A stretch of 8,440 nt of DNA from an uncultured bacterium (GTDB lineage Bacteria > Hydrothermota > Tepidihabitantia > Tepidihabitantales > Tepidihabitantaceae). The notes under the pieces are model-generated. The model was given only the letters and a program-made list of their open reading frames with translations, searched no databases and was not told the DNA's origin. Positions 1-5,867 of this stretch are shown in pieces. Position 1 is the stretch's first letter. Each line of letters begins with the position of its first letter. Where the stretch lies: contig CAKZPX010000342.1 in assembly GCA_937139435.1 (NCBI GenBank), positions 1 through 8,440 on the forward strand, written 5' to 3'. Position numbers and translations under genes: made by a program.

Positions 1-20
1 GTTGCTTTAATCTGTGCCAT
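1..20 (-). CDS. rplY: Start of a probable ribosomal protein L25 (Ctc family) gene, truncated by the window edge
   Basis: Only the first seven residues are visible: M-A-Q-I-K-A-T, from ATG at 20-18 reading left off the window. A strong Shine-Dalgarno AAGGAG lies at 30-25, four bases before the ATG, and abuts the stop codon of prs (33-31). The identification rests on context: L25/Ctc (5S rRNA-binding ribosomal protein or general-stress homologue) commonly follows prs in bacteria, and MAQIKAT is a plausible N-terminus for that family. Seven residues cannot prove it. The spacing to prs (10 nt between stop and start) implies one transcript. Confidence 0.55.
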
Positions 21-30
21 ATTTCTCCTT

Positions 31-969
31 TTAGATAAATAGTGAACTCACCGATTCCTCGCGGTGGATGCGCAGGATCGCCTCGGCAAGGAGCGCTGAC
101 ACCGAGAGGATTTTTATTTTTGGATGCATCTTTTCCCGGGGCAGGTTGATCGTATCAGTAATTACCACTTCACTGATTTGGGAATCTCCCAGCAGGTTTA
201 TCGCATCCCGGGAGAATATGCCGTGGGTAGCGGTGGCACGGACACTGCGGGCGCCCGCAGCAAGCACCGCCTCGGTGGCCTGGAGGATGGTGCCACCGGT
301 GTCAATCATATCGTCAAAGATCAGTGCGTCCAGCCCAGAGACATCACCGATAACCCGCAGCGCCTCACTCTGGTTAGGAGCGGTGCGGCGCTTGTCAATG
401 ATGGCGATGGGTATTTTGGGGGCCAGGCGCTCGGCAAACCCCCGGGCACGATTTGCCCGACCGGTGTCCGGTGCCACCACGACCATGTTCTCCCTGCTGC
501 GGGAGAAGTACTGGACCAGCACCGGGGTGGAGAAGAGATGGTCTACCGGGATGTCAAAGTAGCCCTGAATCTGGTCAGCATGTAGGTCCATGGTTAACAC
601 CCGGTCTATGCCGGCGCGGGTCAAAAGGTTGGCAATCAGTTTTGCCGAGAGCGGCACCCGGGGTTTGTCCTTGCGGTCCTGTCGGGCATAACCGTAATAA
701 GGAATAACCGCAGTTATCCTTCGGGACGAGGAGCGTTTCAGGGCATCAATCAACAGGAGTAGTTCCAGGATGTTTTCTGCGGGCGGTGGTGTGGGCTGAA
801 TCACGAACACATCCTTGCCCCGGACATTCTCCTTGATGTTGATGCGGATTTCACCATCAGCAAAGTTAGTTATCTCCACATCAGCGAGGGGCAGTTCCAG
901 ATGCCGGGCGATCTTCTCAGCGAGTGGTTTATTTGCCCGACCAGCGAACAGTTTCAATTCCTTTTCCAT
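31..969 (-). CDS. prs: Ribose-phosphate pyrophosphokinase (PRPP synthetase)
   Basis: This cytosolic enzyme makes 5-phosphoribosyl-1-pyrophosphate from ribose-5-phosphate and ATP, feeding purine, pyrimidine, NAD, His and Trp synthesis. The protein is 312 residues, the normal length for class I enzymes. Visible motifs are the ATP-contacting NFADGE (35-40), the catalytic flexible loop YYGYARQDRK (91-100), MDLHADQIQGYF (127-138) with the Mg-binding His130, and the PRPP-binding loop DDMIDTGGT (219-227). The ATG at 969 is chosen because GGGAGGAAAG precedes it directly. The frame stays open upstream to a TTG at 1050, but that stretch lies in the tRNA-Gln gene and the TTG is its anticodon, so the longer form is rejected. 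The regulatory-flap region reads PDTGRANRAR (167-176) where PDVGGVxRAR is more usual. It is probably co-transcribed with ispE and tRNA-Gln upstream and the L25-like gene downstream. Confidence 0.97.
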   Translation of the reverse strand: MEKELKLFAGRANKPLAEKIARHLELPLADVEITNFADGEIRINIKENVRGKDVFVIQPTPPPAENILELLLLIDALKRSSSRRITAVIPYYGYARQDRKDKPRVPLSAKLIANLLTRAGIDRVLTMDLHADQIQGYFDIPVDHLFSTPVLVQYFSRSRENMVVVAPDTGRANRARGFAERLAPKIPIAIIDKRRTAPNQSEALRVIGDVSGLDALIFDDMIDTGGTILQATEAVLAAGARSVRATATHGIFSRDAINLLGDSQISEVVITDTINLPREKMHPKIKILSVSALLAEAILRIHREESVSSLFI

Positions 970-1011
970 CCTTTCCTCCCGCAACGGAGCACCATTTAAA
1001 CATCCAACCTG

Positions 1012-1083
1012 CTGGGGCGGAAGGACTCGAACCTTCACGACAGGATCCAAAGTCCTGTGTCCTGCCAGTTAGACAACGCCCCA
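1012..1083 (-). tRNA. tRNA-Gln, anticodon TTG
   Basis: The 72-nt minus-strand sequence folds as a complete cloverleaf. The acceptor stem TGGGGCG pairs with CGCCCCA, including the weak U1-A72 pair typical of bacterial tRNA-Gln. The D stem is GTCT/GGAC, the anticodon stem CAGGA/TCCTG encloses loop CTTTGGA (anticodon TTG at 1050-1048), the variable loop is TCGT, and the T arm is GAAGG-TTCGAGT-CCTTC. The discriminator is G73. The 3' CCA is not encoded (CAG follows), so it must be added by nucleotidyltransferase. It lies 13 nt after ispE and 42 nt before prs on the same strand without a visible promoter or terminator, so it is probably processed out of the operon mRNA. Confidence 0.97.
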
Positions 1084-1096
1084 ATTAAAATCTTAA

Positions 1097-1969
1097 TCAG
1101 GCAGACGGTCTTGACCGGGTGGAAAACAAGGAAAAGCCCGCAGGTTTTGACTTCTCCAGTTCATACACGGCCATCGGGTCCTGCCTGGTAAACAAGCCAT
1201 AGACCGTACTGCCGGAACCGGACAGGCTGGCAGCATAGGCACCACAGGTAAGGAGCAGTCGCTTTGCCCTTTCCAGTTGCGGATACCGGCGGAATACCAC
1301 CGGTTCAAAACTGTTATGCAACTGGTCTGCCACCCCTGCCAGTTCTTTCCTTCGTAATTTTAAGCCCAATATTTTAGGGGAGATGGGGCAGGCTGTCAAT
1401 TTTCGTCGCTGGCGGTCAATTTGGTGGTAAGCCCAGGGTGTGGCGATGCCAAAATCGGGGACGAGGAGGATGATGTTGAACCGGGGGATTTTTATCGGAC
1501 GGATTTTTTCTCCTTTTCCCCGGGCAACACCCGGTTGGGGTTTAATAAAAAACGGGACATCACTGCCCAGTTGTAATGCCAGTTTTTTAAGGAGATTAAT
1601 GGAGAAGGGGGTGTGCCAGAGTTGATTGAGACCCTTCAAGACCGCAGCCGCGTCAGACGAGCCACCGCCCAGTCCAGCACCGGGAGGGATTTTTTTGCTG
1701 ATTTTTATCCTACAGCCAGATTTAATTCCGGTGGCAGAGAAAAAGAGTTTTGCTGCCCGGTAGGCAAGGTTTTTTTCCGGTGGCAGGTGCAGCGGGATAC
1801 CGGTGGTCTTTAACCTGATGCCCCGGTGCGCCGGGCTGATTGTAACGGTATCACCCAATTCCAGCGGCACCATCGTGGTAACGATATTGTGATAGCCGTC
1901 AGGGCGGATTTTGCCGACCCAGAGTCCGAGGTTGACTTTTGCGGGAGCGGTGATGGTAATGGTGCGCAT
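1097..1969 (-). CDS. ispE: 4-diphosphocytidyl-2-C-methyl-D-erythritol kinase
   Basis: This GHMP-family kinase phosphorylates the 2-hydroxyl of CDP-methylerythritol with ATP, the fourth step of the MEP pathway to isopentenyl diphosphate. At 290 residues it is of normal length. It starts with the family signature A-P-A-K-V-N (Lys11 being the conserved active-site lysine). It carries the glycine-rich ATP loop PGAGLGGGSSDAA at 96-108, the catalytic-Asp segment GSDVPFF at 135-141 (Asp137), and the third GHMP motif ASLSGSGSTVYGLF at 247-260. The ATG at 1969 is the only sensible start because the signature lies eight residues later. No Shine-Dalgarno is evident. The upstream hydrolase gene stops only 5 nt before, so translation is probably coupled. 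The gene leads into tRNA-Gln and prs, a neighbourhood known from other bacteria, and its presence indicates the MEP rather than the mevalonate route. Confidence 0.96.
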   Translation of the reverse strand: MRTITITAPAKVNLGLWVGKIRPDGYHNIVTTMVPLELGDTVTISPAHRGIRLKTTGIPLHLPPEKNLAYRAAKLFFSATGIKSGCRIKISKKIPPGAGLGGGSSDAAAVLKGLNQLWHTPFSINLLKKLALQLGSDVPFFIKPQPGVARGKGEKIRPIKIPRFNIILLVPDFGIATPWAYHQIDRQRRKLTACPISPKILGLKLRRKELAGVADQLHNSFEPVVFRRYPQLERAKRLLLTCGAYAASLSGSGSTVYGLFTRQDPMAVYELEKSKPAGFSLFSTRSRPSA

Positions 1970-1974
1970 TGGTT

Positions 1975-4518
1975 TTATCGACTGATAACCGAGGTTGCCG
2001 GGTCAAATCGCCAGTCAGGGTCAAAGAATCCAGCAGCACGGACACCGGTCCAGCCGTAGCGCCGCACCCGGCAGTCAAACACCATAAAGTCCGGGATTGC
2101 GGTGCCGGAGCCGATGATGTTCCAGAAAAGTGCGAGGCGGGTTGCGTTCGGGTCAGTGCCCATACGCAGGAGAAGGAGACGCTCCGGGTTGAGTGGGTTG
2201 GGATAGGTGAGGATAACCGCCAGGCTTTCTTCGCTGAGGAGTGGTGTTTTGAAGAAAGATGGGAAGTGGAGCACACCGGATTTTATTTTTACCGGCAGGT
2301 CATGGGCGATGCGGGCGGTAAGGTGGTTCTGGTCGGCATTGCCCAGGATGACGAGGTTGCGATTTAAAGGTATGGGCGCGGTGTCCGGTAGGACTTCGGT
2401 GGTGCCATTACCAATAAGCCACCAGCGCATCGCTTCCTGAACTGCAGCATGGCAGAGGTGTTGAGCGAGTTCTGTATTTTTTGTGCCATAGATAATGGCA
2501 AACGGTCGCATTAATACCTGTTTTGCCGGTCCATAAACATTTCCGGTTTTGCAGGGTGTTAGTGATTTTGCCCGGCCCGGACGCCAGCCACTACCGGTCT
2601 TATGCACGGTTAAGATGCGGGGCAGAAAGAGGTTTTCTATTACTGTGCTACGGTCTATCTCCAGCCGGATGCTGCCAGGAAAGAATAAGCGCTGGTCAAA
2701 GTAAAGGGTTAACTGGGTGATGTTGTCGGTAATGATTTTAACAGTTGAGTCATCAGCCCGCGCTTCAACAAAGGCGTCATTTCCCACATTTGCCACCCGG
2801 TCAATCTTTATCCAGTAGCAGGTGCTGGACTGTCCGACATCAGCGGTGCGAAAACGGATGTGTTTTGGACCAGGTTCCCGGCGGCTGTTTTTGAGAAATT
2901 CCATCAGGTCCGGGTCATCAACACACACAGTGCCGTCATCGTAGTTCCACCAGTGTTTTTTTCCTACCACCTCCTTGTAGTGATACCGGTATTTTAAGGA
3001 GTGGAGCCAGAGCGCAAAGTTTCTACCGTGCAGTGTCGGGACATTGTCATCATCGCCGCCGTGGAGGATGAATGCCGGCAGGTTTAAGGCGTTCTCCAGA
3101 AGTGCCGGTGCGTTGTCCGGGCGGAGCGCCATGTCCCGGATGGCAAGTTTCGCAGGAGCGGCAAAGATGTTGCTCTTTTGCAAAAATGTCGGGACATAGA
3201 TGTTTAAGAATGGCCAGCCCGCAGCCGGCGCGATCGCAGCAAAAATGTCAGGATGGGTAAGACCGATGTGCCAGGTGCCGTGACCACCCATAGAATGTCC
3301 GGTGAGCACCACCCGATCCGGGTCAATCGGTAACTCTTTCTGGCAGACCCTGAGCACCTCCAGCGCATCCAGTCTGCCCCAGTCCTGCCAGTCAAAGCCA
3401 TAAGGGCGCCGGTTGGTCGGGCAGACAACAAACGCCCAGTCCTTGGGTTTAAAGCATTCGGCAAGACCTGCCGCCTCAACACCAGCACCGTGCAGGGCGA
3501 GGATCAGGCTATACCTTTGCCCGGGGTTGTCGTCCCGGGGATAGAGGATGGCGTAATACTGACAGGAGGAGTCAATCTCCGAGATAAAGGTGTTTTTGTG
3601 CGCCTGACCGGGCAGCCGGGAACGAAGCCAGAAGGTGTCAATAACGATCCAGTCCTGCCACCGGCTGGTGATAACCACCGGCACCGGGCTGGAGTCCGGG
3701 GGCAGGGCAGGCAGTTTTACCGTCAGGCCAGGCTTTTTTACTCCGAGCGGCGGAAGGTTGTTAATCGTGGTTTCGGCAATGAGAAATGTGTCAATGGTCA
3801 GTTGCAGTGTGATGCTGTCCAGGCGGGCGGTGGTGGTGTTGAGGAGGGGGAGACCGAGCCAGGTGGTAATTGCCGAGTCGGCGATCAGGTCCGGTGCGGT
3901 TATGTCGCCGGTAACAATGAGAAAAGGTCCTGTCACCGGAATAATAAGAAAACGCACCCTCTGGTCAGCGTAGCCGGATAGGCGCAGAACGACCCGGTTA
4001 ATGCCCGAGTCCAGTACTACCGGTGTTTTGAACCAGCCATTGCCATAGATGTCGCCCGGATACCCATTACCGTTAAGTGAGAAACTACCGAGCCGGGTTG
4101 CCACCACCAGTGCCCGGGACCTCTCCGGACAGTAAAACTCAGCATAAGCGTAGCCGGTTGCCATCACTCCGGCGATACCGTAGTAGTCAATGATTGAGTC
4201 CCAGGGGATAGAATCGTAATCGGTTTCAAGCCAGCCCAGGGAGTCGGATTTTAACCGGTGCCAGTGGACAAAACCACCTGGAGCAAGGGTGCTGGGTAGA
4301 GATTCGCCCGGTACCGGTCTTAAGGTGGTGATGTCGTCAATTACCTCGGTGATGCCTTCCCGCACACCAGTAGAAAACGGTCCGCAGAAAAGCCATTCCG
4401 GGATGATGATGGTGTCGGTGATGGAGGGAGGAATTTCTTCTGCCACCGGTGAGGCGTTTAACATCGGCAGTAGGACCAAACCAGACACAATGATAAGTAA
4501 CAGGCACAATCTATCCAT
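1975..4518 (-). CDS. Large secreted alpha/beta hydrolase (prolyl oligopeptidase/esterase-like, multidomain)
   Basis: The protein has 847 residues. Residues 1-22 form a signal peptide (hydrophobic core LLLIIVSGLVLLPML, likely cleavage near NAS), so it acts outside the cytoplasmic membrane. An N-terminal beta-rich region with W-L-F-C-G-P-F at 42-48 and an Ig/CARDB-like stretch about 205-300 precede the catalytic domain, about 310-545. There the oxyanion strand is LHGAG (342-346), the nucleophile elbow GHSMGG (407-412, Ser409), the likely acid among Asp489-Asp491 in LHGGDDD, and the likely catalytic His522 in GKKHWWN. The C-terminal 300 residues contain segments (GPAKQ..PFAIIYGT at about 663-679, NLVILGNADQN at 721-731, TYPNPLNPERL at 771-781) that I recall from planctomycete-type 'prolyl oligopeptidase family' proteins. 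Substrate is unknown: ester or peptide are both possible. The ATG at 4518 lacks a Shine-Dalgarno and sits just behind a promoter. The gene ends 5 nt before ispE. Confidence 0.85.
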   Translation of the reverse strand: MDRLCLLLIIVSGLVLLPMLNASPVAEEIPPSITDTIIIPEWLFCGPFSTGVREGITEVIDDITTLRPVPGESLPSTLAPGGFVHWHRLKSDSLGWLETDYDSIPWDSIIDYYGIAGVMATGYAYAEFYCPERSRALVVATRLGSFSLNGNGYPGDIYGNGWFKTPVVLDSGINRVVLRLSGYADQRVRFLIIPVTGPFLIVTGDITAPDLIADSAITTWLGLPLLNTTTARLDSITLQLTIDTFLIAETTINNLPPLGVKKPGLTVKLPALPPDSSPVPVVITSRWQDWIVIDTFWLRSRLPGQAHKNTFISEIDSSCQYYAILYPRDDNPGQRYSLILALHGAGVEAAGLAECFKPKDWAFVVCPTNRRPYGFDWQDWGRLDALEVLRVCQKELPIDPDRVVLTGHSMGGHGTWHIGLTHPDIFAAIAPAAGWPFLNIYVPTFLQKSNIFAAPAKLAIRDMALRPDNAPALLENALNLPAFILHGGDDDNVPTLHGRNFALWLHSLKYRYHYKEVVGKKHWWNYDDGTVCVDDPDLMEFLKNSRREPGPKHIRFRTADVGQSSTCYWIKIDRVANVGNDAFVEARADDSTVKIITDNITQLTLYFDQRLFFPGSIRLEIDRSTVIENLFLPRILTVHKTGSGWRPGRAKSLTPCKTGNVYGPAKQVLMRPFAIIYGTKNTELAQHLCHAAVQEAMRWWLIGNGTTEVLPDTAPIPLNRNLVILGNADQNHLTARIAHDLPVKIKSGVLHFPSFFKTPLLSEESLAVILTYPNPLNPERLLLLRMGTDPNATRLALFWNIIGSGTAIPDFMVFDCRVRRYGWTGVRAAGFFDPDWRFDPATSVISR

Positions 4519-4527
4519 ATCTGTTTA

Positions 4528-4555
4528 AGTGTAATCCGGGTTTTTGTCCAGTCAA
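4528..4555 (-). promoter_or_regulatory. Putative sigma70-type promoter for the secreted-hydrolase/ispE/prs operon
   Basis: On the minus strand a -35 box TTGACT (4555-4550) is followed by a 16-nt spacer and a -10 box TACACT (4533-4528, four of six bases match TATAAT). Transcription would begin about 4519-4521, only 1-3 nt before the ATG at 4518. No Shine-Dalgarno fits in that space. This is motif matching by eye; the mirror-image arrangement at the other edge of the spacer raises my confidence. Confidence 0.5.
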
Positions 4556-4800
4556 CCGACCGTTACCGATAGATGATGGGTTTGTTTAACCGGGCAGGGA
4601 AAGGTTGAGGGATTGAGAGGCTGTTGATCTCGGTTACAGGAGCGGAGAAGGTTCTGTTTTTTAATCATTTAGAGCCATTTGGCAGGGGAAATTAACGGTG
4701 CCGGATGGCAATTTTTCCGGCGTGCTTGATTAAGCGACAGGTTCACATACAGTTACCGGGTTGTTTCCGAATGGATTTCCGGCGCGACGGGATGGTGACC

Positions 4801-4826
4801 GGGTAGTCCCGGGGGTAGTCCGGTAG
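4801..4826. repeat. Short tandem repeat, 12-bp period
   Basis: GGGTAGTCC occurs at 4801-4809 and again at 4813-4821, followed by a partial GGTAG at 4822-4826. Two and a half short copies in non-coding DNA could be a protein-binding site or slippage. No function is assigned. Confidence 0.4.
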
Positions 4827-4928
4827 ATGGCGGGGGCATTTCAGTCCAGATTGGTTTTGACCGGAAAAGTGGCTTTTCTCTGGCTGGTGAAATGGTGTAT
4901 TTTTGTCAACAGGGTTGCCGGTTTTTTG

Positions 4929-4966
4929 TTCGGGATTTTTTCGGGAATGGTGTTATCGGTTAACCG
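4929..4966. promoter_or_regulatory. Possible operator region: two TTCGGGA direct repeats and a perfect palindrome
   Basis: TTCGGGA is repeated at 4929-4935 and 4940-4946, 11 bp apart, each preceded by a T run. Immediately downstream is the perfect 10-bp palindrome CGGTTAACCG at 4957-4966, ending 28 bp before the -35 box of the plus-strand promoter. One-helical-turn spacing and a dyad upstream of a promoter are what an activator or repressor site can look like, but short palindromes also arise by chance and no regulator gene lies nearby. Confidence 0.3.
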
Positions 4967-4994
4967 GCGGTTCAGGGTGATGACAGCTAACCTA

Positions 4995-5022
4995 TTGACG
5001 AGGCGGGTTTTTGTTATATAAT
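4995..5022 (+). promoter_or_regulatory. Strong putative sigma70-type promoter of the 5028-7159 operon
   Basis: The -35 box is TTGACG (4995-5000, five of six consensus bases), the spacer is 16 nt, and the -10 box is a perfect TATAAT (5017-5022). Expected transcription starts (5-7 nt beyond the -10) are 5028-5030, which is the GTG start codon of the first gene itself. G5028 would give an exactly leaderless mRNA. Confidence 0.7.
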
Positions 5023-5027
5023 CGGTC

Positions 5028-5867
5028 GTGCCCGAAGATGAGAGGCTAAGGCACCGGCTCGGTCTGCAGGTTCTGTTTGATTTTCCGGAGATAATTGAGG
5101 CGATTGATTTTGCCAGTACCCACGGTTTCGGGGCACTGGAGATTAATCTGGGGAATATCCGTTTTGCCGAGCAGCTGCGCCGGGTAGGAGAGCGGTGCCG
5201 GATAAGGAGAAGGGCAGCAAGGGTCGGTTTGCGTCTGGCAATTCACGCGCTGGAAGGTCCATCGTTTTTCATTCCGAGTGAGCGGGTGCGGCGGTGTGCG
5301 GTGGCAGAGTTGAAGGAAACATTGAACCGGGCAGAGTCTATCGGTGCCGAGAATGTGATTATGCATCTGGGGTTTGATATGCATTACGGGATGGGTAGTG
5401 GTGGTAACCGTTACACCCATGAGGAGTTTCCCCGTTACTATGAGGAGGCGCTTTTCTCTGCGCTTTCTGAGTTAAAGGATTTTGCCCGGGGTCGGGCAAG
5501 GTTGTGTGTGGAGAATGTGGGCGGGTTCCGGTTTCAGCCAGCAAAGGTGGTTCTGCCCCGGGTGCTGGGTGAGAGTCTGGGTTTGTGTTTTGATATCGGG
5601 CATATCGCCCTTCTGCCCGAGGAGCGCCATCAGGAGGAGCTGAATTTCTTTCGGCGCTTTCGGCGCTATATCTACCATTCCCATCTTCATGACAATCACG
5701 GTGTCCGGGATGAGCATCTGCCGCTGGGTGCGGGAAGCAATGAACTTTTGACCTATTTTCGTCTGCTTCTGACAACCCGGGCGCTGCTGGTGCTGGAGAC
5801 CAGACCCCGCTCCGCAGCGTTAAGGGCAAGGGACTATTTTATTAAAGTGATTCTGCCCGGATTGTGA
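5028..5867 (+). CDS. AP-endonuclease-2/sugar phosphate isomerase-epimerase family TIM-barrel protein
   Basis: The 279-residue protein has the xylose-isomerase-like barrel of Pfam AP_endonuc_2, which covers both sugar(-phosphate) isomerases and endonuclease IV. Visible metal-ligand candidates are His73 (AIHALEG), His113 (IMHLGFD), Glu162 (LCVENVGG), Asp189 and His192 (LCFDIGH), His219 (HSHLHDN), Asp228 and His230 (RDEHLPLGAG) and Glu257 (VLETRP). These correspond in order to the nine ligands of the endonuclease IV trinuclear zinc site. However, the first strands (LGLQVLFDF, GALEINLG) lack the FTKN-type nucleic-acid loop of true endonuclease IV, so a small-molecule isomerase is my preferred call. 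The GTG at 5028 is chosen because barrel strand 1 begins at residue 11 and no better in-frame start exists; there is no Shine-Dalgarno, and the promoter suggests a leaderless message. Its TGA is directly followed by the ATG of the epimerase gene. Confidence 0.85.
   Translation: MPEDERLRHRLGLQVLFDFPEIIEAIDFASTHGFGALEINLGNIRFAEQLRRVGERCRIRRRAARVGLRLAIHALEGPSFFIPSERVRRCAVAELKETLNRAESIGAENVIMHLGFDMHYGMGSGGNRYTHEEFPRYYEEALFSALSELKDFARGRARLCVENVGGFRFQPAKVVLPRVLGESLGLCFDIGHIALLPEERHQEELNFFRRFRRYIYHSHLHDNHGVRDEHLPLGAGSNELLTYFRLLLTTRALLVLETRPRSAALRARDYFIKVILPGL

Larger units (their letters stand above)
4556..4994. other. Long intergenic spacer between divergent operons, no gene seen
   Basis: This is the only long gap in an otherwise tightly packed window. 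I see no ribosome-binding site followed by a family-like protein on either strand. The plus strand is rich in T runs (for example 4655-4660, 4922-4927, 4936-4941). It contains a weak hairpin (4700-4705 with 4716-4721, GCCGGA/TCCGGC, 10-nt loop) that is not followed by a T tract. It also has a short 12-bp-period repeat, two TTCGGGA copies and a CGGTTAACCG palindrome, listed separately. The spacer may be control DNA for the two divergent promoters, a decayed gene, or a small RNA; the sequence alone does not decide. Confidence 0.5.

Noticed and set aside
970..1050. N-terminal extension of prs by 27 residues to a TTG at 1050
   Set aside because: It runs through tRNA-Gln and its start is the anticodon; a strong SD stands before the ATG at 969.
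1970..2020. Internal promoter before ispE (TTGACC with a GATAAA-like box)
   Set aside because: The spacer is about 20 nt and the -10 match is weak, so it is not supported by eye.
4700..4721. GCCGGA/TCCGGC hairpin as a terminator
   Set aside because: No T tract follows on either strand and no gene ends nearby.
4857..4890. TTGACC at 4857-4862 as a further plus-strand promoter
   Set aside because: No -10-like sequence at 16-18 nt.
4827..5021. 64-residue plus-strand open frame with hydrophobic stretches
   Set aside because: No SD, no recognisable family, and its stop codon lies inside the TATAAT box of the strong promoter; probably chance. It is in the same frame as the 5028 gene but separated by that stop.
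5359..5829. Long proline-rich minus-strand frames opposite the isomerase-like and SDR genes
   Set aside because: They are antisense shadows: low-complexity Pro/His-rich translations with no family resemblance, opposite well-supported genes.
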